Part shown: positions 48,427 through 60,590 of the stretch, one piece after another
Numbering within the stretch: position 1 is the first letter of the stretch
How the letters are laid out: each line of letters opens with the position of its first letter
DNA from: Phalacrocorax aristotelis
Lineage: Eukaryota > Chordata > Aves > Suliformes > Phalacrocoracidae
Length of the DNA: 64,000 nucleotides
NCBI RefSeq assembly: GCF_949628215.1
Contig: NC_134276.1
Span: forward strand, 69,728,233-69,792,232
Reading direction: 5' to 3'
Made by a program: the position numbers and the translations under genes
The notes under the pieces: generated by a model
Told to the model about the DNA's origin: nothing
The model's database searches: none
Seen by the model: the letters and a program-made list of their open reading frames with translations, nothing else

Positions 48427-51400
48427 CTGAAATACAAGCAAATATATAAGTATTCTTAGATACACTGCACAAGTACAAGTTAGTAATTAACCTGCCATGT
48501 TCAAATCTAGTACCGACTATTGCTGTTCTCAGCTATATGTTACTACAACAGCTTTATATTGCCACCTTGTGGAGAAAACGAAATATGACAGAACTTCTCT
48601 AGAGAAGATAAAAATACAGCCACTGAATTTAACTACTTGCAAATCATATATGTCTTTTGTTTTTTCTTAATCCTACAGCTAGTTATGCAAAAAATATCTT
48701 TCAATTATGCAGCTTAGAAACAGGTACATACTGAAATTTCAAAAGATGCTTCTAAAGTTATTTCACATTTCCTTCTTAAAACACTTGTTAAAGTGGGATT
48801 GTGTAAGAAAAAATAAACATATAACTAGGAAACCAATTTATTTTTGTCAAATAGTAAAAACGTTAGATGAAGAAGGAAAAGTAGGTCTTCCTTTGTAATG
48901 ACCTGTATAAAAAAAAGCTAAATAATTGCCAAAGCCTCAGATGAACTCATCTTTCAAGCCCTGCCCCAAGAAATAATCAAGAAAGCCCCAAGTCAAACAA
49001 CAGACATTGAAGCAGTGAAATAATTACTTTTCACCATCTAAAATAAGAAAAAAATCTGAGAAATTAGAGCTTTAACAGTTTACACAAGCAGAGTAAAGAC
49101 AGGTATATGAATTCTCGAGAACATCGTGCAACTCACTGGCCTGGGGAACACAATCCAAAGATCTCTCTTTCCCTAAGAGTTTAAATGTTAGTTTCTTTAC
49201 AGCAATCCTGTGGATTGCAACCACTGAAAGGCTGAAGGGTATTAGGCCCAAAGATCAGCTTTTCTTGAAAGGCAAAGACCAATCACTTGCTTGAAACTGT
49301 CATTACTGTCATACTGAAAATCCATCAGGCTTTACACTCTACAGCCATCTGCCAAGCGTAATGATTCTTCCTGGCTGCAACACGTATTATTCAATACCAC
49401 GTTCTTTAATTTCAGACCATGAAGTAACATACATACAACACACCTGCCTAACTTCAAATGTGTCTGACCAACATCAACCAAGGCGTGACTGTACTTACTG
49501 GTGTTAACTTGAACAATGTAAATTGTGGCTAAGATAGAAAGTCAAGCGTCAGAAGTCATAGATTCCAAGTGTCGGTTACACAGCGTCACTTAAGTGTTCA
49601 TCATCATGTCTACAGAACATTTAAATTCTATATAAAGAAGCTGTGAGGTGTATGCTAAGCAAGTTTCAAAAGCTCTGTAGGTTCAGATCTGACCAGTACT
49701 TAGAAGAGTTCTAAATACTAAAATAAATCAGTGATACTGGTAGTAGGAAACACACATCTCCACCATAAATCTGCTTCAGGGCCTCAGCCATGATTCTCAG
49801 AAAAGGTGCCAAAGCTGTCTTTCGGAACACCCACACATATAGGTGCACACGTTTAATAGAAGTCTGACGGAACCTACCAATCCATGCAGCAAGGATATTA
49901 CCTGCATTCTTTCATGAAAGGATTTTTTAAAAAAGAAACAAACAGAAAGCATTTCATGAAGCAATATTTAGAAAACAGAAGTTAGGTCTAGTGTGCTGGG
50001 AAAATGGTAGTCAATGTAATTGCACACTGCATATCTAAAGTTCCCCCTGCAGTTCAACTGAAGGCAGATATTTCTATTTCTTCCTTTGAAGCCCAGACTT
50101 AATCCAGATATTCCTGTATTCCAGTGGCAATGTGAAGTTTCCTTGATTTGTATTATGCAGGAATACAACACAAATGTAAGACTCATCCTTACGTCACAGC
50201 ACATTTTATAAAGGAGATGACCCATTGCTCCTCGCTCACTGACAAGCCCTTAAAGATTAGTCACACCTTTGTCAAAAATAACCACTGTTCTATCTATCTC
50301 CCCAGCTGGCAGCTACATTCAGCACCATTACCTATGCTTCAAAGATACGCCCTCCTAGATTCATATATCCTGCCTTAGCTCTTCTCTCATCACTTCAGCT
50401 CGTCAGCCTCGTTCTGCCCCCATCTGTAGTATAGTTCTTTTCTCTACAGAAAATTTGTTTGCAGCTGAATCTAACTGTATGTAGAAGATAACTACATACC
50501 TTTATGGTTAGCAGCTCAGTCATCAGTCTTCTACTTGAGAGCAGCACCCTTCTGTTCAAGATCTCAGCATGTCTTTCTCAGCATCATATAGAAGCCTAGG
50601 TACCCAATTAGGATCACCATGGCTCAAAATGAGCACTCAACCTTTGGCCTCTCACTTCAACTAGTATGGTTTGTTGTTATGGCTTTTCATTCAGACCCAC
50701 CAGCTAGGCAGCTCTACAGATTCTGACATCCAGTTCCTTCCTCTAGCTTGCCAATTCCTATGTGAGATTTAAACCAGATGGCGTTCTTCCACTAAGGATA
50801 TATTCTACAGCTCTCAGCATCCCACTTCAGTTCCCGTAATATCTCTTCCTTCACTTTGACAAACGAAAGCTTGACCTGCTCAACCATTCAAGTGTAATTG
50901 TTACAAATGTTACCATTTTTTTCTTCCCTACTACAGAAAACAGACCACTTGTCCTCCCTTTAAGGCTGTTCATGTTGTTCTGTAATACCTGTTCTTTCTC
51001 TCAGACCTACCAGTAGGATTATTTTGTTTGTATTTTATTTGACTGCTACCAGCACCACGTTAAGCACTACCTACTTATTCATTTTAAAATCACATACATG
51101 TTTTCTGCAAAGCTGCCTCTCTCACACATAAGTTTCCCATGGACGAGCATGAAGTACTTGATTTCTTTCCTTCTAATCTTTCCTAAACCAGCTACTCTTT
51201 TGCCTGCTTCTAAAAAAAAGACTCTATTACTCCAAAATAAAATAATCCTGAAAACTCTTACAAGGGCCTACCTTTGGCTCCTGCAAGTTTCAATTAAAAA
51301 ACACACCAGCTGCAAAACAAGATACTGAACGTACATACCGGCAAATCAGATTCTTCTTTTGGAACAGCCCTCTTTAACTTCACAACAGTAGTTCCTGCTA

Positions 51401-54400
51401 CCGGAGACAAAGGGTACACCTTGAGACTATCCAACACACTGCTGTTAGTCTTTGAAATATTGTTCTGCTTAGCCTCATTATTCCTCATTCCCAGCTTAGC
51501 GTCCTCTGATAAACTGGAGGCTGAAATGTATGTGGAGGCATTTGAAGGAACTGATAATCTTCTAACAGTGTTGGTGGTGCTTCCAGCTGGAGGAGGTTTT
51601 AGGCGATCGGCAGCTCCGTTCTCTGTCTTCCTCACCTTTATGCTTGTGCTTGTTGAATTGCCATCAAATACAATTAATGGCCGCTTCCGTAAACCTTCCA
51701 CCGTTGTAACACTGAAAATACAAATTGTAAAATTCTCAGAAACACAAGCTAGGTGGTCCAAAAATAGCGTATCCAAGACATGAGTAGTAAAAATTAATTT
51801 AGTCTTGCCTAAAGTAAAAATATATCCCAAAATACTAACCTTAAGCTCTTAGCTGCTCCCAACATAGACAACAGAAATTGCCTCCAAAGTATAAAGGGGG
51901 GAAGGGGGCAGGGGACTGTGTGAGGAACAGTGTTCCTCAGGAAAGAAGGTTGTGTGAGGAACTTTCTAGGCAGACAACTAAAGCTGTACAACCAAAGACT
52001 GTGCGCTTATACCACTGTGGCTCTTCCAGAGCAACTAAAGAGATAATAGCTGCTAAATATTTCTCAAATATTTACCTTTTGAAAACATGTGCCACCTTAC
52101 CTACTAGACAGCATCTAATATTCTGATGCTTCTAAACCTCCCTGTTACCCCTCTTACTCAAAATCATGTTAAGATAGTCCAAAAGACTGTAAGACAAGGA
52201 ATGAAAACATTTAGCCTGTTTTTCAAATAAGCTTTCTTTGAACAGGAATCCTAAGCTGATTTAATGACTATTGTTTTTAATAGTTTGTGCCTTTAAGCCC
52301 ACGTGTAGTCAGGGCTGGACAATTTAGTAGCAACTCATTTATCAAAAAGGAATACTATCAAGCTAATATCAAAACAGTAGTATCAGAAAACATCCTGATT
52401 GCCAAAAAATAAAGCACAAAGTTATCATAATTTACTCTACATTTAGAGTTTTAAAAAAGCATTGCTCAAGAATGACAAAGAGAAAGTGTTTGGAAAGCAC
52501 AGATTTAGCCAATAGAAAAACCAAACCACCATCAAGTTATATAATATTCCTGTTTAGAAACTTCAATCTTCAGTCCACACTGCTTAATCATTTCATATTA
52601 AACAGATGATTAAAAGTTCAACTATAGTGTTTTCAACAATGAAATATATTAATTAATTTGTAATTAATGGATTTTACAATATTGATGATAAGTATCTCAA
52701 CAGACTTCAAAATAGGCCACAAGCAGAGACTCCATTTGTTTGACTTGGAACAACATTAGATTAGTAACTGCTGATAAATCTCACATATTAAGAAATTACA
52801 TAGCACTTGCACAATTTCTGTCCAGACTATGTGTTTCTTTAAAAAAAAAAAAAAAGAGTCAGAATTTAAGAGCTCATAGAGCAAGAGAAGGTTCAGCTCC
52901 TGTTCAGATTTGCTTCTACATTACTATCTGCTCACAACAACGCGTATCACTTAATCCTCCTCTTTTTCTGTTCATTGGGTTCCCGGAACTAACAGAGACA
53001 ATGAAAGACCTTCAATTCATTTGGGACTTGTTTGTCAAGAGATCAGACACAACTCTTTGGCATATTTCTACAGTAGCTGCCGTTCCTAGGAGAGCTTCTA
53101 CAAAATGAGATTAGCTTCCAAGACCAGCAATATTCACACAGGCATGTTGTTTCAGTTAAATACTACTGAAACAACAGCAGTATTTAACACATCCTTTAAA
53201 CTAAGGGGTATAATTTCACTTGATAAGTCTAAAAAGCTGACACACACTTCAGAAATAACACATGATATTTTTTGCTCATTTTGGCTTTGTCTGAGAGTTT
53301 ATTCAACACTCCTGAAAAGGAACACATTCCCCAGCAGCCTTTTTGAAAAGACAGTTTACAAACTATGTGAAAGAAAAAATTTTATACCTTTTTTCAGTCA
53401 CCTTCCTTAACATAAGAAATCTGTTTTTCCTATGGAGATTTTTTTCTTTTTTTTAATTCATCTTGGTTAGTACTGGTAAGTCAGGAAATAACTGCAATTC
53501 TACGAGGACTGTTATGTACTCTAAACTGAATTTTAGAACTGTAGCATTTGTACAAATGACCACACAATATAATGCAGTAATGTTCCCAGTGAAACACTTT
53601 GGGAAAGTTCCAAAAGAAACTTGGATGCCGTACCATCAAGAACTGTCACATTTAATTTTTAGATACATGGCTCACAGAAGAACACAGAACCTTGGGTGTG
53701 ACATTCACTTTCTTTATATAAAGTAAAGGCAGCCTAAAAGCTTCAGAACAGGACTCAGGTTAGCCAGCACTCTTCTGAGGGAGGACACTGATGCTAGCTA
53801 ACAGCTGGAATGAACCATTTTGGGATCGTGTCCCCTCCTGCAGGACACTCTCTGGGAAACCTAGATCTCAGTGCGCATCTCCTACATCCCAGAGGAATGT
53901 TCTAGCCACGCTTTAGGCTGGGCTGGATGGAAGGTGTGCTCTAAACCTGCTGTTTACTTTGTAGCACATGGTAACAAATACAAGATTTACTAGAGGAAGC
54001 AAAAGCTTCTCTACATGAGCAATCTGGTTTCCACTGTTTCACACAATTACTCATATAGTCAGGATGGCGTCTGAGCAACTCCTGATTATGACGACAATTT
54101 AATGAAAAATGCTCCTTGGTACTTAAGGTAGCACCCTAAAAATGGAGAAGAGTGTAGGTTTTAGCTCCCACCCCCTCATTATCCTAAATATTCACCTGTT
54201 ACCAAAACAGGCAGGTGATCACCTCTTCTCTGAATGTCTGAAACTGGTGAGAAGTACCATGTTTCACACTGAACTGAATATTAGCAGCACATTAGCAGTT
54301 CTCAGAGGATGCTGAAGCGGCCTCTCAGGTGATTAAGGAGAAATGAATAGCTCTACCAAGGCCACAGCTCTGATCATGGACAGCCACAGTGCTCCTGGAG

Positions 54401-57400
54401 ACCGAGAGTTTGCAGGTGAGAGTCTTCAGACTCAATGGCACTTCAGAAACTATACATACATTTTGAGATTCATACCATCCCCTTTCTTCCAGCAGGCAAG
54501 ATGATCTTACAGATCTACAAAATTAACTGCCCCCGAACACAAATACTTTCTGAAGTGACTGAAGTTGAATAGACTGCATTTGTTTTTATTTGGTATGACT
54601 GTCTGCAAGCTCAAATATTCAGTAATAACATGTATAAACCATCATCTGTGACCTCTGATATTTGATTGCATTATTGAGGTATAACATGTTACTGCAGCTC
54701 ACAAGTCTTTCAGGACGTGCCATCAATCACCAGCAGTAAAATTAAACACAATATTCAACACTGACTTTTAAATTTCGGTGTGTTTTTATCTCCTATCTGC
54801 AACTACCAGAGACAGGCAAACACACACTGAGCTGTGCTGATCAAGGCTCCAAGCCTCGTATTAATTCCAGCACATGTTGTAAAGCTGTGCTTTCCACAGA
54901 GGACCTCATCAGAAAACTCCTGTTGTTCATACGATCATCAGTTTATCTGACTTCTAAACCGAACTAACAGCACCACTTAGCTCCCATCTCTGACTTGCAC
55001 ATAACTTATAGCCTCACAACACCTAGGAATTTTTTGTTTGTAAAAACAAGAATGCCAAGTAGTACATCCTCCTCTGCACAATGGCATCATGCCTGTTTTC
55101 CTTAAGTGGTGCACACAACTATGAGGAAAAGTGTAATATTTCAACATTCAAAAAGATGATCAAACTTCCTTGATTCTTTCTGTGAATATACTAAAACTCA
55201 CGTTTTCTCTGGGCAACTTTTACTTAATGAAAGTGCTGAAAGTCTATTTCTCCCATTTCACTGTCATTAGTAACACTAGCAGTAAAAGATTAACTCTTCT
55301 AGACACTATTTTCTCTAGACAGCATTATTTGTTAAGTATGGAAGATGTAATACAAGCAATAACAGTAAATGCTGGAAAACTTTAACACTATCTAACAACA
55401 GAGCAAAACACTAAGCCTAGCATGCTAGATGTTAAGTACTGAAAGCAACTGGTAAAGAAAAGCAGAGTGGTAGATTAAACATATCTCCTTTTACTTACTA
55501 TTCTCCCAGCAAATACTACATAGCTTTAACCATTACTGAATTTTAGTGTACCAAAATATGAGTACCTAAACTTATTCTACATGTAAACTCTCGATCAAGT
55601 CATTCTCCCATCTAAAAATTAACATTGCCTCCTTCTCTCAAAAACATCCAGCCTGCTATCTTTATTTCTTTGATAAAAAAATCCCTTTTTCCCTATTCCA
55701 GCACACCAACAGTTTCTCATTATTCAAACACTAACCTCATGCTTTCATCTTCAAGTTGCAAGTTACAAACAAATCGAGGTACCATGAGCTATTACGTACA
55801 CGGAAAAAAAAAATCCTGACATAACAAGATAACTCAGCGTTCTAGCCACTAAAAATTTCTCAAAATAAAATAAAAAAATCACTTGATAAATTTGTTTAGC
55901 TCTTCCCAGTTAGAAACCTCAGTAAAGTTAAAACAGACTCATGAAATCAACATGCTGTAATACTGCAAAATTAGAATTTCCATCCACCTTTCCTTTAATA
56001 TTTACTGCTGAAGCTAAACCAGAATGCCACCCATGCACATCACATGTCAAAGTCAAAGCCTCGGGCAGGGGGAAGGTCAGGAGAAGAGATGCAGTAAAAT
56101 AAACTCCTGAGGAAGATTTTGCTTTCCAATCAAATACAAACAGGTTCTAAAAACAAGGCAGAATGTTTCTTTCACAAAGTAGATGGCTGTTTTGAATTGG
56201 ACACACAAAACTGCTGCAGCATACGCCCTGACTCTAGAGTAGACCAAGCCTGTCCAGGGAGCAAGCATAATTAAACATGCTTTTGGTCCTTTTCTTAAAC
56301 ACTATAAATATTATTATTATTATTTAACAATTACAGGGTGAAACAAAAAATAATTACTTTTTCTTCATTATGAAGTATTTTTAAATGTACTAATAATGGA
56401 GGCTGGAGGATGAAGGGATTGAGAGCAGCCATGCTAAGAAGGACATAACAGTACTAGTGGGTGAAAAGCTGGACATGAGCCAGCAACGTGCGCTCGCAGC
56501 CCAGAAAGCCAACCGTATCCTGGGCTGCATCAAAAGCAGCACGGCCAGCAGGTTGGGGGAGGTGATTCTGCCACTCTACTCTGCTCTGGTCAGACCCCAC
56601 GTGGAGTGCTGCATCCAGCTCTGGAGCCCTCGGCACAAGGTGGCCATGGAATTGTTGGAGCAGGTCCAGAGGAGGCCACAAAAACGATCCGAGGGCTGGA
56701 GCCTCTCTCCTACAAGGACAGGCTGAGAGAGTAGGGGCTGTTCAGCCTGGAGAAGAGAAGGCTGCGGGGAGACCTTATTGCGGCCTTTCAGTACTTAAAG
56801 GGGGACTATAGGAAGGATGGGGGGATTCTCTTTAGCACGGCCTGTTGTGACAGGACCAGAGGTAATGGCTTTAAGCTAAAGGAGGGTAGATTCAGACTGG
56901 ATATAAGGAAAAAATGTTTTACAATGAGGGTGGTGAAACACTGGCACAGGTTGCCCAGAGAGGCGGTAGATGCCCCATCCCTGGAAACATTCAAGGCCAG
57001 GCTGGACGGGGCTCTGAGCAACCTGGTCGAGTTGAGGATGTCCCTGCTCACTGCAGGGGGGTTGGACTAGATGAGCTCTAAAGGTCCCTTCCAACCCAAA
57101 CCATTCTGTGATTCTATGAAAAGAAGCACTGTAAGCTAGATACCACTAATAACCTTTTTTTTGTCATGCAAATGTTATCTTCCCTTTTTTCCTGTTATTG
57201 CAGTAGTAGAACCTAACACTTCTGACACAGGAGACCTGACACAGCATTCTCTGTAAACTGTAACAATGTCCAAGAGCTGCACAAGTTTCATTAATCAGGC
57301 AAACAAAGATTAAACTAAATCCATTGTCCTAAATTCTCCAAGTCTAGCCCAATAGAAGCTAAATTACCTTTTATTCTCACTTTTTGACTCATTTTGCTGT

Positions 57401-59468
57401 CTTTTCTTTTCCATCGTTTTCCCCCATCTACTTTTTGGTAAGTCACGCTGAGGGAGGGGAATGGCATGTTGAATATAGAGATCAGTGAGACCATCTTTGT
57501 CCATCTTTACAGCATTTTCAACTAGTATGTTCTTCTGTGAGGAACAGAGAAAAGGTTGTTACTATTATGACAAATTCAAATCACGCGCATTTTACTGGCA
57601 TAATTTCTTTTTTCAAAAGCCACTTTATGGTACTGTATTGGGCATCAATGCCGGGGTTTCAGAAGTGAGGGAGCTGCAGGGGTGATCAGTGTGGGGAGGC
57701 CATGGACTGTCCTGTGCCAAAGACAGCCTAGTCTCCTGCCTTCCTAAAGTCAACTTCCCTCGTTTTCCACGTGGATTATGCTTGGTCCCTCCCTTCAGTG
57801 AGGCAACGGGAATTATGGGATGTTTGGATCAGTGCATAGTGGTTTCTTCTTCCACTACCTGCAAGGGCATCTCTTCACATATCTCAAGTGCCTCTTCCTG
57901 GGTATCTTTTTGTGTCTCCTACCCCTGGTGGCTACCACTCTTCACTAACTGCATTTAAGCACAGGCACCAGGAGATGCTCTGCTTGAAATTTTGGTGTGT
58001 GATGGGCTGTTTTCATGACTGTCAGACAGATGGATCCAGCTGCAAACAGTACTGGGCAGTTCATCACTTTTGCCCACACAGATCAACCCTGCAGCCCCTC
58101 CCTATTCAAAGCCCTGTAATTTTTCCCAACAGGGAGTGCCAAAAAAAAAGTTATTACAGACATACTGTTGATGACTGATGTTTTCATGCACCCTAAAACA
58201 CACTTCCCTGAATCCAACTACAATACCAGAGCTTTTCTTCAGGCTCCTAAAAATAAAGACAACTAGAACATAACACAGTTCAAACTTGCAGACATAGAGC
58301 TACACTTCCTTCCCCAGTTCCCAAACAGTAAGTTGCAAAGGGAGATCTCAGGTAGGTGTCAATTATAACAGACCACCAGGCTTTTTAATCATGTAGAAGG
58401 TTGTGCGAACAAAATTTCTTGGTATCTCCTGCCAAATTTACTAAAAAATAAAAAACCCCACTAATTTTCTACAAACTAGAGGTCACTGAAAGCAGTTCAA
58501 GTCTCTGCCACTACTAGTTTTGGCACCACTTCATGACTTATGATGTATGCCTAAAACCTGTCCATTTTTGTCCACATAAACTACATGGACAAGAGCATAC
58601 AAAACTTCACTGAGCTCACACAAAAACCTAAAACTTTGATTACTACTGTTTCATGCACCTAAAATTTCCAGGCAAGGCAGTGACAAATATTCCAAATCAC
58701 ATCAACTGATGCTTCATACGGCCCAAAAGTGTTTATAACCCACTTGCAAACTCAATTTTTTTTCCATTATTGATACTTAAGCACCAGCTTGACTGATTAC
58801 GGAGGATGCATTTCCTTAATTCACCGGGTGTGAATGTGGCAACATAACTGAGTAAAAATCATCTTTCCACAGATGATTTCACTGTATGCACTGTCCCACA
58901 GAGGTGCTGATTTGGGTAGATTACTCTTCAGCAGCTAGAGCGGCAGTGCTCAAACACAGACCCTCTGCAAACACGGAGACGTCTCTGACGCTACAGGCCT
59001 CCTCTAAGCAAGTGCCTAGCCTGCACAGCACCGACTTGGGGTTTTTTGGGGGGTTGACTTTTTCCACCCTAACGCTCCCTGCGCACCCGTTAAGGGCCGC
59101 AGAAAGACTGGGCACCGCAGGAGGGCATGGAGGGAGCTTCCCGGCTCGGTGACGGGGGGCCGGAGCTCCCCCGCAGAGCAAAGTGGAGGAACAAACCGGG
59201 CGGGTGTGAGGTGGGGCGGCAGGACAGGACCGCAAGCAGGGCCGCGGGCCCAGCAGGCGCCCCCCCCTCCGCCCCGCCCCGCCGCAGGGCCCGCCGCGGC
59301 GGTGCCGTCTCTCTCCCCGGCGGCGGCCGGGCGCACCTGCTCCAGCGTGAGCAGCAGGAACTCCTCCGACAGCAGCTCCGGGTGCAGCAGCAGCTCCGTC
59401 TCCGGCCGCCCCGAACCCCGCGTCTCCTCGCCGCCGCTGCCTGCCCGGCCCCTTCCCTGCGCCGCCAT
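48370..59468 (-). CDS. Ashwin (tRNA ligase complex subunit, C2orf49 homologue)
   Basis: Four exons on the - strand (59468-59337, 57534-57368, 51711-51339, 48426-48370) join in frame to 729 nt, 242 aa plus stop; the human protein is about 232 aa. Features in order are a Gly/Arg-rich start, the conserved [19 protein letters not shown] helix (residues about 26-44), a [19 protein letters not shown] block (about 59-77), and a basic stretch [11 protein letters not shown]. Then come [12 protein letters not shown], a low-complexity Ser/Asn region, PLSPV and [10 protein letters not shown], and the invariant end [10 protein letters not shown]. No catalytic motif is present. In humans ashwin belongs to the RTCB-DDX1-FAM98B-RTRAF tRNA-splicing ligase complex; it was first named from Xenopus embryogenesis. 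The start is fixed by a TISU element. All splice sites are GT-AG. Confidence 0.95.
48427..51338 (-). other. Ashwin intron 3
   Basis: A 2.9-kb AT-rich intron between donor CCG|GTATGT and acceptor TATTTCAG. No gene or recognisable element was seen. Confidence 0.8.
51339..51711 (-). CDS. Ashwin exon 3
   Basis: The 373-nt central exon completes the Ser codon begun in exon 2 (AG|T). It then encodes [17 protein letters not shown], a Ser/Thr/Asn-rich linker, [19 protein letters not shown] and KEESDLP. The acceptor is ATTTTCAG and the donor CCG|GTATGT. The linker is the least conserved part of the family. Confidence 0.95.
53145..53188. repeat. Overlapping, mutually exclusive inverted repeats
   Basis: TGTTGTTTCAGT (53145-53156) pairs perfectly with ACTGAAACAACA (53165-53176) around an 8-nt loop. 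Overlapping it, GTTAAATACT (53155-53164) pairs perfectly with AGTATTTAAC (53179-53188). The two stems share bases, so they cannot form together. They lie in ashwin intron 2. Confidence 0.8.
56398..57119 (+). mobile_element. CR1 LINE, 5'-truncated, antisense in ashwin intron 2
   Basis: The copy begins GGCTGGAGGATGAAGGGATTGAGAG-like and runs through the end of CR1 ORF2. Pieces such as [20 protein letters not shown] and [19 protein letters not shown] are readable. It closes with the CR1 signature CCATTCTGTGATTCTATGA at 57101-57119. It is truncated at its 5' end and carries frameshifts, so it encodes only a fragment with no complete reverse transcriptase. It is far less diverged than the copy at 10-11 kb. 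CR1 copies usually lack clear target-site duplications, and none was seen. Confidence 0.93.
57368..57534 (-). CDS. Ashwin exon 2
   Basis: This 167-nt exon lies between acceptor CCTCACAG and donor AAAG|GTAATT. It encodes [20 protein letters not shown], then [20 protein letters not shown] and a Lys/Glu-rich tail, ending with two bases of a Ser codon (phase 2). Too short and too interrupted to stand out as an open frame, it was identified by homology to ashwin. Confidence 0.94.
57535..59336 (-). other. Ashwin intron 1
   Basis: A 1.8-kb intron that starts inside the CpG island (donor CAG|GTGCGC) and becomes AT-rich away from the promoter. No other feature was recognised. Confidence 0.8.
59337..59468 (-). 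CDS. Ashwin exon 1 (first coding exon)
   Basis: It encodes 44 residues, [18 protein letters not shown] followed by [19 protein letters not shown] and LLLTLEQ, and is GC-rich. The start at 59468 is preferred over the upstream in-frame ATG at 59504 because of its TISU context and because it gives the family's usual N-terminus. The donor is CAG|GTGCGC. Confidence 0.93.
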
Positions 59469-59472
59469 CTTC
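59461..59472 (-). promoter_or_regulatory. TISU element at the ashwin start codon
   Basis: GAAGATGGCGGC on the - strand matches the TISU consensus SAASATGGCGGC at all 12 positions and contains the ATG (59468-59466). TISU directs initiation on very short 5' leaders and also binds YY1. It decides the start codon and predicts transcription starting only a few to about 30 nt upstream. Confidence 0.8.
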
Positions 59473-59497
59473 TCCCCCCAGCGACCCCCGCTCCGGC

Positions 59498-59515
59498 CTC
59501 CCACAATGCCGCGCG
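59498..59515 (+). promoter_or_regulatory. ZNF143 (STAF) site candidate
   Basis: CTCCCACAATGCCGCGCG fits the 18-position STAF/ZNF143 consensus YWCCCRNMATSCMYYRCR at 17 positions. It lies 30-47 bp upstream of the ashwin ATG, typical of ZNF143 at housekeeping CpG-island promoters. Confidence 0.6.
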
Positions 59516-59553
59516 CGGGGCGGGGGCTGGCGCGGGGAGTGAGGCGGGGCGCG

Positions 59554-59561
59554 TGACGTCA
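59554..59561. promoter_or_regulatory. Perfect CRE (CREB/ATF site)
   Basis: TGACGTCA palindrome, 86 bp upstream of the ashwin ATG within the CpG island. This is the normal position for a functional CRE. Binding is inferred. Confidence 0.6.
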
Positions 59562-59860
59562 TGGCGCGTCGGGGAGGTGCTGTCCTCGTGTCGCCGTTGG
59601 TAAATGCGTGACAGGGAACGGAGGGGCCGCAGGCGGGCAGGCACGGAGGGGCCGGGAACGGGCTCTCCGGGCAGCCGCGCTGCTTCAACCGCGGCTTCCG
59701 TATCGTGTGCTAGAGCGGGAAGCGGTGTGTGACGTGAGCAGCCTCACTGGGGGCAGCATAGGGGGCGCGCGCCCTCCCGGGGCGGCTCGGCTCGGCTCCG
59801 CCGACAGGCGGGCGGAGAGGAGTGTTCCGCCTTGCCGGTAAGGTGAGGTCATCCCCGCGC

Positions 59861-60590
59861 CGATGCCGCCGGGCAGGGGAGGCAGATCGTGCTTTATTAC
59901 AGCTCCGTCAGCGCGCAAAAGTGCACAATGTTTGTGGCGCTACGCGCAGGAGCTTTGCCACCGAACCGAAGATCTAAAATCCTGCCCGCAAAAGGAACGA
60001 CTGCCCCCGAACGCCTCTTCATCCGCAATGACAAAGGTTGCTTTGTAATTCCAAAGTCAAATAACTGCCTGCTCCTTTTGAGTTAGCCATCTGCTTACAC
60101 GTTTAAAAGCGGGAATTGCAAATAAGAACCTCAGCGTATTAACCCTGTCGTTGCAACGTGAAACTGCGATGTTATTTGAAGTACTCCATGCATTTTAGAG
60201 AATTAAGCGGCATGGGCGACGAGTAATGTAACACGAGTACCAAAATGCGCATAGCACAAGTCGCACATACGTGACTGTGTGCAACATTATTGGTATGTAT
60301 ATGCAGCGCTTCTAAGAATATGAATTAACATTTTAAAATATTTAAAAATCACGTAAGCGTACAAGCAAGCAAACTTTAATTCATATTTCACACGGTGTCC
60401 TCAAATCTTGTCACCCGGCAGTTGAGGTAACTTGTTTCCTTGCCCTCCTCCCAAACCACCCGCCGCCACTGCTATTGCTTGGTTTGCCTTGGAACAGCTG
60501 CTTTTCCTGCCAACTTTTATCCTTAATACGCCGGGGCAGGACCTGCTCTGTAGCTACTAATTGTGACTGAACTACAGCGTGCGTGTGGAG
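59861..60590. other. Interval between two CpG islands
   Basis: About 730 bp of ordinary composition with no coding exon recognised. It separates the ashwin promoter from the next island, so the two divergent genes probably have separate promoters. Confidence 0.6.

Larger units (their letters stand above)
51712..57367 (-). other. Ashwin intron 2
   Basis: A 5.7-kb intron containing an antisense CR1 insertion (56398-57119), overlapping palindromes (53145-53188), a G-rich run (51894-51914), and a 12-nt direct repeat TGTGTGAGGAAC (51917-51928 and 51951-51962). No other gene was seen. Confidence 0.8.
59090..59860. promoter_or_regulatory. CpG island promoter of ashwin
   Basis: A dense CpG and GC-rich block surrounds ashwin exon 1. 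Upstream of the start, on the - strand, lie a ZNF143-type site, a perfect CRE and GC boxes. The block ends near 59860 and is separated from the next island by about 700 bp of ordinary composition. Overlapping open frames on both strands here come from GC-rich sequence and are not genes. Confidence 0.85.

Noticed and set aside
58921-59688. 255-, 184-, 158- and 135-codon frames around ashwin exon 1
   Set aside because: Shadow frames of the GC-rich ashwin promoter and exon. Only the frame containing [12 protein letters not shown] is real, and only between 59337 and 59468.
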